This document shows, piece after piece, positions 17,957 through 30,047 of a stretch of DNA of 64,000 bases (positions are counted from its first letter, which is position 1; every line of letters begins with the position of its first letter). The stretch is from NCBI GenBank assembly GCA_028583405.1, contig CM053261.1:14146783-14210782 (forward strand). The letters are read 5' to 3'. Both the position numbers and the translations under genes were made by a program. The notes beneath the pieces are model-generated. The model was not told the DNA's origin and searched no databases. It saw nothing but the letters and a program-made list of their open reading frames with translations. The stretch comes from Pogonophryne albipinna. Lineage: Eukaryota > Chordata > Actinopteri > Perciformes > Artedidraconidae.

Positions 17957-20900
17957 ATGGCAAGTTACGCATATTCAGCAGAGGAGGACCTAGATGAGAA
18001 TGCTACAATTGCTGCAGGAAATGCCTGCAGAAAAATGTTTTCAGCGCAACAAATACCTGAAATTATTGCATTATTTGAGGAGGCAGATGAAGATGGTGGT
18101 GGAGGTTTGGATATGGAAGAATTTTGTAATTTGTTTGAAAAGATTTACCCTTCTATTACGAAGGAGGAACTTACAGTCCTACATATGCAGATAGATACCA
18201 ACTGTGACGGTACAGTTGACCTGGGAGAGCTTTTAGACTTCTTCATAGATAAGGGCAATGCATCGGCAGGGTTGGACTATAAAAGACCATTCCCTAAACC
18301 TGTTGAATTTATACCTGTGGGTCACTATAAAAAAATTGTTGGTGTGACCTTCCGACCCTTCGAGGAGGTCAAACCTGATTTTAGTTTACAAGAATTAGAC
18401 GAAACCAGCACTTACCAGAGAGGACAATACATCACTGTCAGCTCCGATGGTGTACTCACCTTCTGGACGGACAGCTGTACAGATCCATTCACCATACCTC
18501 TATATGTGAAAGAAAATGCACTTCCTTTTTCACACCAGAAGAAAATGTCTGTTAATGACATGCAGTACATTCAAGAATTGAGACAGCTGGCTATCTCCAC
18601 CTCTGACAGAGAGCTTTTATTTTATGACTGCTCTGAAATACCCTCGCTTTTTTCAGTTAACCACTCTCTGATGCTAGAACTAAGCATTGTCAACACCATT
18701 AACTACTGGTCAAATGGCACTAAAGCAATGTTTGCATTTGGTGATGTAAAAGGGTTTTTGACTGTTTTCATCTCCTACAACGTAAAGAAAAATGGCCTTT
18801 TCAACCGTGACGTATTTGAAAAAATCTCTCTGCATGATTATCCTACAGTATACATTTCCAACCTTCTAAACAACCATTCCCAAGACTTTCTTTGTCTTAA
18901 AGTCTCAATTTTTAGTGACATATGCAGCCAGATCCAATACTTTCCGGTTCTTAACTCATTTGCCATTTGTGGAAGTTTATCCAAGACAATGGTCCTGGCT
19001 GCCCTACCAAACCCACCCAGAACTACTTTTTCAAAATCAATCTTTAAGAGCAGGGGAGATGAGGGGTTTTTCACCTGTGTTGAATACTCTCTTTTTACTG
19101 AGTTATTGTTGACTGGTGGTACAGATGGCTTACTACGGTTGTGGTTACCCCACAAAGGAGACACCTGCCAAAAGTCTTTGGTGGGACACGTCAGGCCCAT
19201 TACAAACATTGTCGTAAACAGAATGGACGAAACTGTCATCACTTTATCTGATGACAAAAATGTTCGTGTTTGGTCTTTGACGAGATTGGAGTGTAAGCAA
19301 AGCATTGAGATTCAATGCATGAGACCAGCTCGTATCTCCAGTATGTTTTACAACATACTTAACAATGATTTAGTTCTGGCTAACACAGATCTAGTCAAAT
19401 GTTTTGGTAGGGGAACAGATGTTTTTAAAGAAACATTAACATCCCATGACAAGCCCCTGTGCAATGCTCTCTATCACAGCATTTACAAAAAGGTTGTCTC
19501 TGTTTGTCAAAAAGGTGAGGCTACACTTTGGGATGTCTTAACAGGAAAGGCTGTCATGCAGTTTCAGGTCACTACATATGGGGGGCACACTGCCATTGCA
19601 TTTGATATACCACAGCGGAGACTAATCACAGTTTCCAAGGACGGGAAATTAAAACTGTGGAACTTAATCACTGGAGTTTTGCTTGAAGAATTTCCTGTTA
19701 CCTTGCCAAGTGAGGTGACAGGTATTGTCTGCATGGACGATAGTGTGTTTGTGTCGGGAAGGAACTCCAACAGAATTGTTGTCGTGGATTTGGAGGGTAA
19801 TGATAACATATTTTTGGAACATGATTATTTAGATGACATTTGCTCAATGGATGTGCACGACAAAACACTTCTTGCGGCCTCTTGCAATGGAAATATTGTA
19901 ATGTGGGATGTTGAATCTAGGGAGGTTCGCTACTGGCTGAATGGCAGTCAGAGCCCTCGAACTTACATTATAAGAATAGCAGGCAGGACAGGGTGTTTGC
20001 CTGATGGGAAGACACACAAAGAAGAAACTGGAAGGAAAAACACTGATGTGAACACTGGTCCTATTGTTTTATGTTTAAAGACAAGGGAGGTCAATGTGCA
20101 CACAGCCACACTGCTGACTTCTGCCGATGGCTTTATAAGTGCCTGGTCGGTAAAAAGCAAAGGAGGTTTGTTAGGGAAGTTCAGGGCAGTGAATGATGAA
20201 GATGCAATCATTACCACGATGTCCACTGATGTCAATGAAAAAATATTGCTGACTGGGGATAGTACCGGCAGGATTTGTCAATGGGACATTCAGAGATTTG
20301 GATTTAAAGATAAGGCAAACACAGGGCCATTCGAAGACATAAGAGGGTGGCGCGTGTCATTGTGTCCACCTCCTCTTTTGGGCACCTGGCAATCTCACCT
20401 CTCAGGGGTGGTGAGTGTTCAGTTTGATTCTGATTGTCAAAAGATTATTACTGCAGGGTTGGACTGCAATATCCAGCTGTGGAAAAACACAGGTGACCAC
20501 ATTGGATTATTTGGGAAAGATGAATGGGATGCTGATGCAAAGAAAACTACACAGAAGGAAAGAAGACCAGTGTCAGCAGGGAAGGGAAACCAGTTACCAT
20601 TTGAGTATTTCAGGCCAGAAAGGGAATTGAAGAAAAAACAGGAAGATGACCTCGACGACATAAATGATGAACTTCCTTTCCTACCCCGGTGTGATCTAAC
20701 TGATAAAGAGATGGACCGTATCTATGGACGGTTAATGAAAAGAAAACCATGTACTATTGACACAATATATAAGAAGTTCAAACAACAACAGTCCATACAC
20801 TCTGCCAAGCAATGTGCTAGTGTGGTCCAGCAGGAGGCAGAACAAGCTTCTAAAGTGCAGCTCATGAATAGTGAAAGTTCATTCAGGCCACACCCGTCTC

Positions 20901-22003
20901 AGAGCCCGCTCATCAGAGGCGAGACAGCAGACCCTGATTTGAAACAGCCTGGATCTAAATATGGCCGTGTGATCAAGCATCAGAATAAAGACCCTTTACA
21001 AGGCAGGGTCCTAACACCTTGTCCACCTGACATCGTGCCAAGCCAGCAGCGGTCTGAGCTAACAACAAAGCATTCACTCTTGCCAACCATCCCGAAAGGT
21101 GTTCAGCGCACACATAATCAGACCCAGTTCAGGCAGCACCCGCCTCAGAGCCCGCTCATCAGAGGCGAGACAGCAGACCCTGATTTGAAACAGCCTGGAT
21201 CTAAATATGGCCGTGTGATCAAGCATCAGAATAAAGACCCTTTACAAGGCAGGGTCCTAACACCTTGTCCCCTTGACATCGTGCCAAGCCAGCAGCGGTC
21301 TGAGCTAACAACAAAGCATTCACTCTTGCCAACCATCCCGAAAGGTGTTCAGCGCACACATAATCAGACCCAGTTCAGGCCACACCCGCCTCAGAGCCCG
21401 CTCATCAGAGGCGAGACAGCAGACCCTGATTTGAAACAGCCTGGATCTAAATATGGCCGTGTGATCAAGCATCAGAATAAAGACCCTTTACAAGGCAGGG
21501 TCCTAACACCTTGTCCACCTGACATCGTGCCAAGCCAGCAGCGGTCTGAGCTAACAACAAAGCATTCACTCTTGCCAACCATCCCGAAAGGTGTTCAGCG
21601 CACACATAATCAGACCCAGTTCAGGCAGCACCCGCCTCAGAGCCCGCTCATCAGAGGCGAGACAGCAGACCCTGATTTGAAACAGCCTGGATCTAAATAT
21701 GGCCGTGTGATCAAGCATCAGAATAAAGACCCTTTACAAGGCAGGGTCCTAACACCTTGTCCACCTGACATCGTGCCAAGCCAGCAGCGGTCTGAGCTAA
21801 CAACAAAGCATTCACTCTTGCCAACCATCCCGAAAGGTGTTCAGCGCACACATAATCAGACCCAGTTCAGGCCACACCCGCCTCAGAGCCCGCTCATCAG
21901 AGATGGCAGCAGCTTAAAAACAAGCTCTTCCCAGACACCTCGATTACGTTTACCTCCACTCACTGAGAAAGTACAGCTTACAACACGTCGCCGGCTGCAA
22001 TAA
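17957..22003 (+). CDS. Intronless EF-hand and WD40-repeat protein (WDR49/EFCAB8/WDY-like), first copy
   Basis: One uninterrupted 1,348-codon frame. The start has a purine at -3 and G at +4, and an in-frame TAA lies nine bases upstream. Two canonical EF-hand loops are visible: residues 44-55 (DEDGGGGLDMEE) and 80-91 (DTNCDGTVDLGE), so calcium binding is likely. WD40 blades follow over roughly residues 155-860, with clear ends such as GGTDGLLRLW, DDKNVRVW, KDGKLKLW, NGNIVMWD, DSTGRICQWD and LDCNIQLW. An acidic/basic linker leads to four 82-residue repeats (976-1303) plus a 12-residue partial fifth. EF-hand plus WD40 is the architecture of the WDR49, EFCAB8 and WD-on-Y group, whose molecular role is poorly known. 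Those relatives are normally multi-exon, so this may be a retrocopy; no clear retroposition target duplication was found, although a 12-base A run lies about 125 bases after the stop. AATAAA signals occur near 22483-22515. The gene is antisense to sapcd2 and probably within its intron. Confidence 0.85.
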   Translation: MASYAYSAEEDLDENATIAAGNACRKMFSAQQIPEIIALFEEADEDGGGGLDMEEFCNLFEKIYPSITKEELTVLHMQIDTNCDGTVDLGELLDFFIDKGNASAGLDYKRPFPKPVEFIPVGHYKKIVGVTFRPFEEVKPDFSLQELDETSTYQRGQYITVSSDGVLTFWTDSCTDPFTIPLYVKENALPFSHQKKMSVNDMQYIQELRQLAISTSDRELLFYDCSEIPSLFSVNHSLMLELSIVNTINYWSNGTKAMFAFGDVKGFLTVFISYNVKKNGLFNRDVFEKISLHDYPTVYISNLLNNHSQDFLCLKVSIFSDICSQIQYFPVLNSFAICGSLSKTMVLAALPNPPRTTFSKSIFKSRGDEGFFTCVEYSLFTELLLTGGTDGLLRLWLPHKGDTCQKSLVGHVRPITNIVVNRMDETVITLSDDKNVRVWSLTRLECKQSIEIQCMRPARISSMFYNILNNDLVLANTDLVKCFGRGTDVFKETLTSHDKPLCNALYHSIYKKVVSVCQKGEATLWDVLTGKAVMQFQVTTYGGHTAIAFDIPQRRLITVSKDGKLKLWNLITGVLLEEFPVTLPSEVTGIVCMDDSVFVSGRNSNRIVVVDLEGNDNIFLEHDYLDDICSMDVHDKTLLAASCNGNIVMWDVESREVRYWLNGSQSPRTYIIRIAGRTGCLPDGKTHKEETGRKNTDVNTGPIVLCLKTREVNVHTATLLTSADGFISAWSVKSKGGLLGKFRAVNDEDAIITTMSTDVNEKILLTGDSTGRICQWDIQRFGFKDKANTGPFEDIRGWRVSLCPPPLLGTWQSHLSGVVSVQFDSDCQKIITAGLDCNIQLWKNTGDHIGLFGKDEWDADAKKTTQKERRPVSAGKGNQLPFEYFRPERELKKKQEDDLDDINDELPFLPRCDLTDKEMDRIYGRLMKRKPCTIDTIYKKFKQQQSIHSAKQCASVVQQEAEQASKVQLMNSESSFRPHPSQSPLIRGETADPDLKQPGSKYGRVIKHQNKDPLQGRVLTPCPPDIVPSQQRSELTTKHSLLPTIPKGVQRTHNQTQFRQHPPQSPLIRGETADPDLKQPGSKYGRVIKHQNKDPLQGRVLTPCPLDIVPSQQRSELTTKHSLLPTIPKGVQRTHNQTQFRPHPPQSPLIRGETADPDLKQPGSKYGRVIKHQNKDPLQGRVLTPCPPDIVPSQQRSELTTKHSLLPTIPKGVQRTHNQTQFRQHPPQSPLIRGETADPDLKQPGSKYGRVIKHQNKDPLQGRVLTPCPPDIVPSQQRSELTTKHSLLPTIPKGVQRTHNQTQFRPHPPQSPLIRDGSSLKTSSSQTPRLRLPPLTEKVQLTTRRRLQ
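20882..21901 (+). repeat. 246-bp coding minisatellite in the WD40 gene (4 units plus partial)
   Basis: Units begin at 20882, 21128, 21374 and 21620, with a partial fifth at 21866; the spacing is exactly 246 bases, or 82 codons. The units are nearly identical. The first line of each unit alternates FRPHP, FRQHP, FRPHP, FRQHP, FRPHP, implying amplification of a two-unit 492-bp block. The repeat protein is proline-rich and basic, with no cysteines other than one per unit (TPCPP). Confidence 0.95.
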
Positions 22004-23117
22004 TGCTACAAACACCATTTCCAATTACCCAAAATCAGGGATTCATTTCGGGTTTATATCATCTCAGCTTTGATTGTCGTTTTGGGTTTTTTCCGGGTAC
22101 TCCGGTTTTGTCCCGCATTCTAGTAAATAGAAAAAAAAAAAACTTTTAATGACCTTCTGCAGATTACAATACATCCTCAAACATTTAGTTTTACTCTCTA
22201 AAAAAACAACATTATAAACATATTTGATGATCACAGATGGCTGAATCCACCATTTATGTAGCAGTGCACACAGTGAAGGTGAACACACTTTACCTTTTTT
22301 TCAGAATATGCTCCACTAACAAACATGGAGTTGTAAAAGCTCTTCATGTTCTTGCAGCATACACTTAATACCAAGAGCTCTGGATCTTTTAAATAGGGCC
22401 CGGTATTTATAAACTTGTCAAAAGATAATCTTATGAATGATTAAATAATTTCTGAAATAATACAATAATAACCAAATTATGAAATAAATATGGTGAAATG
22501 TATACCTACATGAATAAATAAATAAAAGCTGTTAATCAAACAGACATTTATGTTGATCTACATTTATTATTTTATGTTTCTGTAAATGAGTCTTATGTAT
22601 TATCACCCGCGAGAGACGATCCAATGCCACGTCATCAGAGGACTACGGAGGAAGGCCCGCCCCGTCTACGCCAGCCAATTGATGAAGACTAAATACGAGT
22701 GTGAACGTATATATAACCAGATGTTTAATATAGAAACAGCCGTTTTTACTCTACAGATTTGAGAGACAGCTGCGCTAAGTGGACTGTCTATCACTGAAGT
22801 AGAAAAGACCTCGGCCGAGTACTTCTGCAAACTTATTGTATCACTTTATTAATAAATGCTGTTTACTTGGCGAGAAGCTTCCTGTATTATGTTCAGCTAC
22901 TCTACCTCAAAGTAATTACACGCAACACCCCTGACCCTTCTTCCGAAAATACACTTTTCAGTAGCTTATAACATTGATTTCTATTCCATTAATGTATGTG
23001 CCCACAAAGTTGACATGGGCTGCAGTCGAATAGTCCATTTAGCTTAGGAACCTTCCTAACCGAGTGAAATGACCCGGAAGTCCCTCAGTGGCAGCCATGA
23101 TAAGTGCCGTTCGAATT
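22004..23117. other. 3' flank of the WD40 gene; LTR-like promoter/polyadenylation segment
   Basis: No exon was seen. Bases about 22600-22927 contain a TATA-like GTATATATAA, a TTAATAAATGCTG polyadenylation-like motif and a CGCAACA end, which together resemble a solo LTR. I could not match 5-bp target duplications, so this is tentative. The second copy (50570-50894) has a 2-bp shorter TATA-like run. Confidence 0.35.
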
Positions 23118-23125
23118 CTCTAGAT

Positions 23126-23425
23126 CAGTGGTTCTCAAATGGGGGTACGCGGACCCCTAGGGGTACGTTGGAGTACTGCAGGGGGTACGTGAGATTTATT
23201 TTATGTTAATGAAAAAAAAAGTTTGAGCAGTGTGGTTTTTATATTAACAGTTACACATATTTCAAAACACGAAGTGTAATAACTGCAGTTTGCCTCCCTT
23301 TCTGCATGACAAAGATCCTCAGTGAAGCCCATGTTTCTCACTAAATTGTAAGTACAACTTATTAAAAAGATCAGTTCAATGCAACTAATGTCGTCTTAGT
23401 GTTATAAAAAGTTTGAGAATCACTG
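23126..23425 (-). mobile_element. hAT-Charlie-type element a (inverted, short)
   Basis: 300 bp, begins CAGTGGTTCTCAAATGGGGG and ends TTTGAGAATCACTG. Both sides carry CTCTAGAT (23118-23125 and 23426-23433). Its sequence matches the reverse complement of parts of the adjacent element at 23434-24576, so it is an inverted deletion derivative of it. Confidence 0.85.
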
Positions 23426-23433
23426 CTCTAGAT

Positions 23434-24576
23434 CAGTGGTTCTCAAACTTTTTTCAATAATGTACCCCCTTTGAAAAATAAATTCAGCCACGTACCCCCT
23501 GGTCAGTGCAAAAACAAATTGTCATGGAAAAAATGCCTATATAAAGAGGTACAGTACAGCGCTGCACCATCAATGTCTGATTTATTAAAACAACAATCTT
23601 TAACTGAGAAACACTTAAATGCTACATTTCAAATGTTTACAATCCATCACTAAATTCATGGCAAACCAATTTTAACATCCTGCAATAACACTGAGACGAC
23701 ATTAGTTGCATTGAACTGATCTTTTTAATAAGTTGTACAATGTAGTGAGAAACATGGGCTCGTGCTTTACTGAGGACCTTTGTCATTCTGACAGGGAGGC
23801 AACTGCAGTTATTACACTTCGTGTTTTGAAATATGTGTAACTCTGTTAATATAAAACCCACACTGCTCAAACTTCCTTACTTTTCCTAAAATTGGTATAT
23901 TTATTTATTTGTTTTGGGGCGTGGGGAATGAAGAGAATCAAATATATGAGCATTTTATGAGCATGGGATTTTGACCCCTCATATAAACATATGCATAATG
24001 CTGCGCTATACTTTGCGGCCACACGTCGTTGCCAAGCAACGCTTATTGTTTAGGTCCTTTGATAAGCAGGCAGTCATATAATTAACTAGAACTAGCTAGA
24101 TCTGATAGATTTGGACATAAACGCGAGTGAAGTATAACCGGACGCGAGAGAGAGATCAGCTGCTGCTGACAGAGAACACGCAGCTCTGCATGATCACAGC
24201 TCCGCCGCTGTGACGGACCGTTGAGTGGACTTGGAGCAACATTAAATACACTAAGGGTTAGACGTAACACACTTCGGTAGTTTATCTACTCTGGAACTAG
24301 CTAAACTAGTTACATATATTTATTCTTTACTGTCGGGTCACTCATTACAGGTTCAGCGAGCTGCACGAGACTGACGGGCTGTCAGGAGAGGGAGAGGAAA
24401 AGAGAGCACCCCGTTTATTTTCCACATTTTATTATCCAGAGTTACTGTAAACCTTTGAATAAAGTAGTTCATCTACTATTAGTTGTTTGTTTAAATGCAT
24501 TACGTTTTCTCACGTACCCCCTGCAGTACTCCAACGTACCCCTAGGGGTCCACGTACCCCCATTTGAGAACCACTG
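23434..24576 (+). mobile_element. hAT-Charlie-type element b (1.1 kb)
   Basis: Begins CAGTGGTTCTCAAACTTT and ends TTTGAGAACCACTG, with CTCTAGAT on both sides (23426-23433 and 24577-24584). The ends contain repeated GTACCCC words. No intact transposase frame; non-autonomous. Confidence 0.85.
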
Positions 24577-24584
24577 CTCTAGAT

Positions 24585-24942
24585 CAGTGTTTCTCAAACT
24601 TTTTCATACCAAAGACCACTTAACCAATAAAAAAACACTCGCGGACCACCTAACTCCACAAATATAAAAAAACACATCGTTTTTCTAGAACAGATTACAA
24701 ATCACCTGAAAATGGTACAAACAAGTGGCAACATGTGTGATGAAGGTGTTGTGCTGGGCTATATCATGCAATCGAAAGTGAAACTTAAGCTCGCTCCATT
24801 GCAGAGATATTCCCGCGAGAGTGCGGAAAACTGAAATGAATTTATTTATTTAAAATGTGAAATGTTACCAATATACTCACGGACCACTAGGGGGCGCTCA
24901 CGGACCACCAGTGGTCCGCGGACCACACTTTGAGAAGCACTG
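24585..24942 (+). mobile_element. hAT-Charlie-type element, right end of the inserted block
   Basis: 358-bp sister of the element at 35-392. The left flank is CTCTAGAT and the right flank is CCCTAAAA, the mirror of the flanks of its sister. It also occurs in the second duplication copy at 52552-52909. Confidence 0.85.
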
Positions 24943-24950
24943 CCCTAAAA

Positions 24951-25941
<991 letters not shown>

Positions 25942-28087
25942 CAACCATTCCGTAATCCACTCCGTTGGATATGGTATGCCTCCTCTGCTCATCCCTACCT
26001 CGCCCATGTCGCCTGGAGACGCCGGTAAATCCTGATGCTGATTCGCTCTGGGATCTTGGTAGACCTGATTTCCCAACACCTAGACAAATGAAAAACACAC
26101 AGATTGAATCAATTGCGACACTGTGGTCTGGTATGCACTCAGCAGTTTGACTTGTAGTCTGCTGAACATAACATAGAAAAAAATTAAAATATGAAATGTA
26201 CTTCCTAGAGGCAGTGCTTTAAAATAATTACACTGGGCTTGTAATGACATGCATGCAATTAAACAATTATGTCCGTTCTCTTATTCAGGGAAAAACTCAA
26301 ATTGAATTATCATAAAAAGACCAATTGCCAGGTAATCAAGGCAAGTCTCAAAATTCTGACTCGGCAACAATTTGTGTTTATTGCACATTGTTTTAAGTCC
26401 ATCAGCAACAGTAATCCATCCGTTTAAAATGTAAAAATAAGTGTATTGTAATGCATTGTATTTGATTCTTGGTGAATAATAAGTGCATTTCAAATCAGTT
26501 CCTGGTGATTAAAGGTGACATTTAATCTCCTTGGGCAAAAAAACTCCATGCCTGCAGACAGACAGTAAAGAAGAACATCTTAAGTATAACAGATAAATCA
26601 TTTATTAAGACACAGCAATGCGTTCCAGCTGCCAGTGTGCACCACAGGAGGGAGCTGTACTATCAATCATGGTCCCTTCTTTGATTACCTTACTAGGATG
26701 AGTTCAGTGGAGTAGAAGGAAATATTTGAAGTATCTGAGTTCAAACAAACTTCAGAGAAAAAATCTCAGGAGATTTAACACAAGACTAATCCTTGAATTA
26801 ATAAAACATAAACATTTCAACAATTAGGGGTAGGGCTTCCTAAAAAGGCTAGTATGATTTTTTTTAATCAAGAGAGCCCACTGAGTGATTTTGAATTTTT
26901 GAAGACTAAAACGCATGTCCACTTTAAAGTAAAAAAAGGTATTTAGATGTGTGCTTCTAAACTTACTTTTACCTATGTTGTGCTTTGGGAAAAAATGACA
27001 AGCAAATGCTATCTGCCAAAAAAGAACATGTGATATGATTGAAAGCTATTTAAGGTCCTTATGTTGAGATTGTTTAGTAAGCAGCCAAACTCAAGGACGA
27101 TTGTTAAAACTCAACTCAGTTGTTATAAAGATAAAAAGAAAATATGTCTCTCTCTGTTGGTTTTCCTACTACTCTCATTCAATCTCTGCTGCTGTGTGTT
27201 TGTACCTTTTCAATGCGGTTTAAAAAACATGTTTGATGAAGAGTTGTGAATTGTGTGTGACCTTGGCAAAGCATCTCAGTGGTATTTTTTCAGTGGTATT
27301 TCCCACATATTAACTGAGGTATTTTATCAGATTTTAACTCTTGAGTGAACACCACTGCTGCATTACAGAACCACAAAAAAAGTGATGAGAGTGGCAGGAC
27401 TTTGTGGTGATGTCCAGGGTGTTGGGGAGGATTTCACCACTGCAGTGATTCAGTGAGCCATGGCCTGTCTGCTGTAATCTGTCCTAATCCAGCAGGGTTT
27501 GGCTGCATGAGAGAGATTAGAGCATGGACATTACCCAACAAAAGTAAGGGGACATAATATATTTGGACAGCACTTTTTACATTCAGACAAAAAGGGAAAT
27601 AAATAATTTGCTGCAGGGATTTTCTACAATACAGCCACAAAAGCAACTGATGTTCAACTGTAAAAAGCATAACATTTGATATTTCTAAATTACAATAACA
27701 GCATTATACAGGCCTGATACACATGTAAAAATGAGGATTTAGAAGTAAGTGACAAGGTTTAAGAGTATTGCCACAGTGAAATGGGAGAAAAATTAATGGC
27801 ATGTGGTAGACGAACAAATTGTCAAATATATATGTTTTAGCATTAAGATTTACTTTTTATATTTGAACTGAAATAAGACATAAACTACACAAAGTTATGT
27901 GATCTATTGGCCATGCAGTGTATATTTGTGTAATATTTCTCCATCTGAACGAAAACACTTACACATGAGTGTAATGCAAGTGTTGGAAGCTGTGAAAGCC
28001 CTGAGGGACGAGGAATGTGCAAGTGTCACTCTTATAGCTCCGGACAGGCCTGGCTATAGAGGGATCATGCAAACTCGGACAGACGTG

Positions 28088-28173
<86 letters not shown>

Positions 28174-30047
28174 CTGCATTGAAACCCTCAAGATAGATAC
28201 ATTCTGCAGGAATTTCTGACACGACCTCTGACCTGACCTAGGGTTAACAACCGCAATTATTCAACTAACCAGCAGTCACTTAACCAGGGCCTGTTTGAGC
28301 TGTGACATAACACTGATATACCTGAGAAGCGTGTTGTCAAAAACCAACAGTAACTGTTGTTGACCCCCCATTAAGGATTTAGAAAAATACTGCCTTTTAA
28401 AGTTAAAATGTTTACATGTCTAAGGCTCCCTCTGGATGACATTTGCTGACATGCAAATGAATGCACACTGCAAATGCTGTGCACGTGTATGCACTACATG
28501 GATCAGTGCATCCAATTGAATTAGAATATGAAATTGAAGCTGGAAGACGACATATCAACGCAGTTATGCACATAATCAGGTGGCTTGTTCATGTGAATTC
28601 ATTTTCAAGTGTATTTTGCTCTGTGTTCTGGTGTGTGTTCGAGGACACATATACTCTATCTAAGATCTAATCATCCTCATGCACGTTTTTTGGGGTCCAG
28701 ATAAGAATTTGTCTTTGTTTGAAGTCAGCAGCAAATTGAAACTAAGGCACAAGTTGAATTTCATTTCAATTTTTTGACAACTTGGATGGGAGTGAAATGC
28801 AGATACAACTGCAGGTTGTAACTGTTTTCTTTTTTATATAATTATAATTGAATATGTTTGACTTTTGTACAGTTATTAAGACAAAACAAGCCATTAAAGA
28901 CATCATCTTGTGCTTTTATGGAAACCACTTTAGAAGGAAATTACCCATATTTTTTTGAAATAAACACTGCAGCATTAGTTGAGCAACAAATGTATCAAAT
29001 CGTTGTGGTATAGTAGGCCTATACCACAAAGTATAATATGTAGATATAACTGCATGACATCATCCTCTGTTAGAGCTGTTGATTGGCATACGAGATCAGA
29101 GCTCAATTGCATTTTGTATTACGAGTGTGTTGATGTTATTGATTTTAACACAACAGGTTAATTAGTTATTGACATGAGTCCTAAATGAACACAGTGAACT
29201 GTCCCCAAACCCCCTCACACAGAGACAACATTTATAACGATTCACTTTCATGGTACCACTTACTTGATCCTTGTAGCTGCGGCGACTCCAGAGCGAGAGA
29301 TTCAATGGACCTGACCCGGCTCTGTTGTGGCTGTGTGGGTTTGGGGACATGGCCCGGTTCGGCCCGGTAACCCCCGGCCGCCGGAGTCCCTGGGTTCTGC
29401 TCCAAACCCCGCACGGGCCTCTCAAAGACCGCTGGGTACCGCACCGGTCCACACGCCGGGTACCCGGGCGCTTCCTCCAGCCTGGCCCGGCTCTGCAGGG
29501 AGGAGGTCCGGTGCTGCAGGGTGTTGGTCACGTTGCTCGGCCCCAGCGGACGGACCTTGTTCTCCATCCGAGTCCCCACGCTGCATGTGGACAGCGGGGC
29601 GGGCTTCTGCTGCGGAGCCTGCTGTGGGTGCACGGCGGCGTGGGCCTTGAAGTGGGCGCTGTGCTTCGGGTTGAGCATGGAGTAGCGCAGCCCCGCGACG
29701 AACCGCTCAAAGGTGAGGCAGCCATGCGGTGGGGTGACCCTCCGGAGGCAGCTCAGCACCCCGCCGGGCAGGTCCCGGGTGTCTGCCCCCTGCCAGCGGG
29801 TCTCTATCTCTGAAATGTGGACATAGCCTCTGCCACTATCATCCAAAATGTCAAACAGGGTCCTCAGGCTGTGCAGGAAGGCTTTGGGCAGGCCATCTGT
29901 TGAATAGTCCGACTCTTTAGGGTGCACTTTGGCGGCTCTAAAGCCCTCCGTGTTGCCTTGATACACTTCTTTTCTTGGTCCAGCTCGGCCGTAAATCGCC
30001 GAGGTCCCGTTCAGTTTGCAGCCCTGATCGGTCACTATCAGAGCCAT
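25942..30047 (-). CDS. sapcd2: sapcd2, suppressor APC domain-containing protein 2, exons 1 and 2 (3' exons outside window)
   Basis: Exon 1 is 30047-29264 from an ATG at 30047; an upstream in-frame ATG at 30089 also exists. It ends at a strong donor (GTAAGT, 29263-29258) in phase 1. Exon 2 is 26079-25942 after acceptor TTTGTCTAG; its frame fits phase 1 and its donor is GTACAC (41-40). Exon 1 shows the conserved N-terminal domain, GLPKAFLHSLRTLFDILDD, then EIETRWQG and LTFERFVAGLRYSML. Exon 2 carries RRHTISNGVDYGM, matching the RRHTIASGVD segment of human SAPCD2 that precedes its coiled coil. In mammals SAPCD2 is a cell-cycle protein acting with LGN in spindle orientation. The coiled-coil exons are not in this window; they probably lie left of base 1 beyond the inserted block. 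Intron 1 holds a (TG)n tract at 28089-28170. An alternative donor four bases earlier (GTTGGT) is possible. Confidence 0.85.
28089..28170. repeat. (TG)n microsatellite in sapcd2 intron 1
   Basis: About 41 TG units; present only in the first copy because the second copy lacks this segment. Confidence 0.95.

Noticed and set aside
18838..19305. 155-codon minus-strand frame within the WD40 gene (and its twin at 46806-47273)
   Set aside because: Shadow of the strongly supported plus-strand WD40 frame.
22600..22927. Definite solo LTR
   Set aside because: TATA-like and polyadenylation-like motifs are present, but no matching short target duplication was found at plausible TG/CA ends; kept only as a tentative note.
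29325..29813. Plus-strand frames opposite sapcd2 exon 1
   Set aside because: GC-rich antisense shadow of an exon with clear SAPCD2 similarity and a strong donor.
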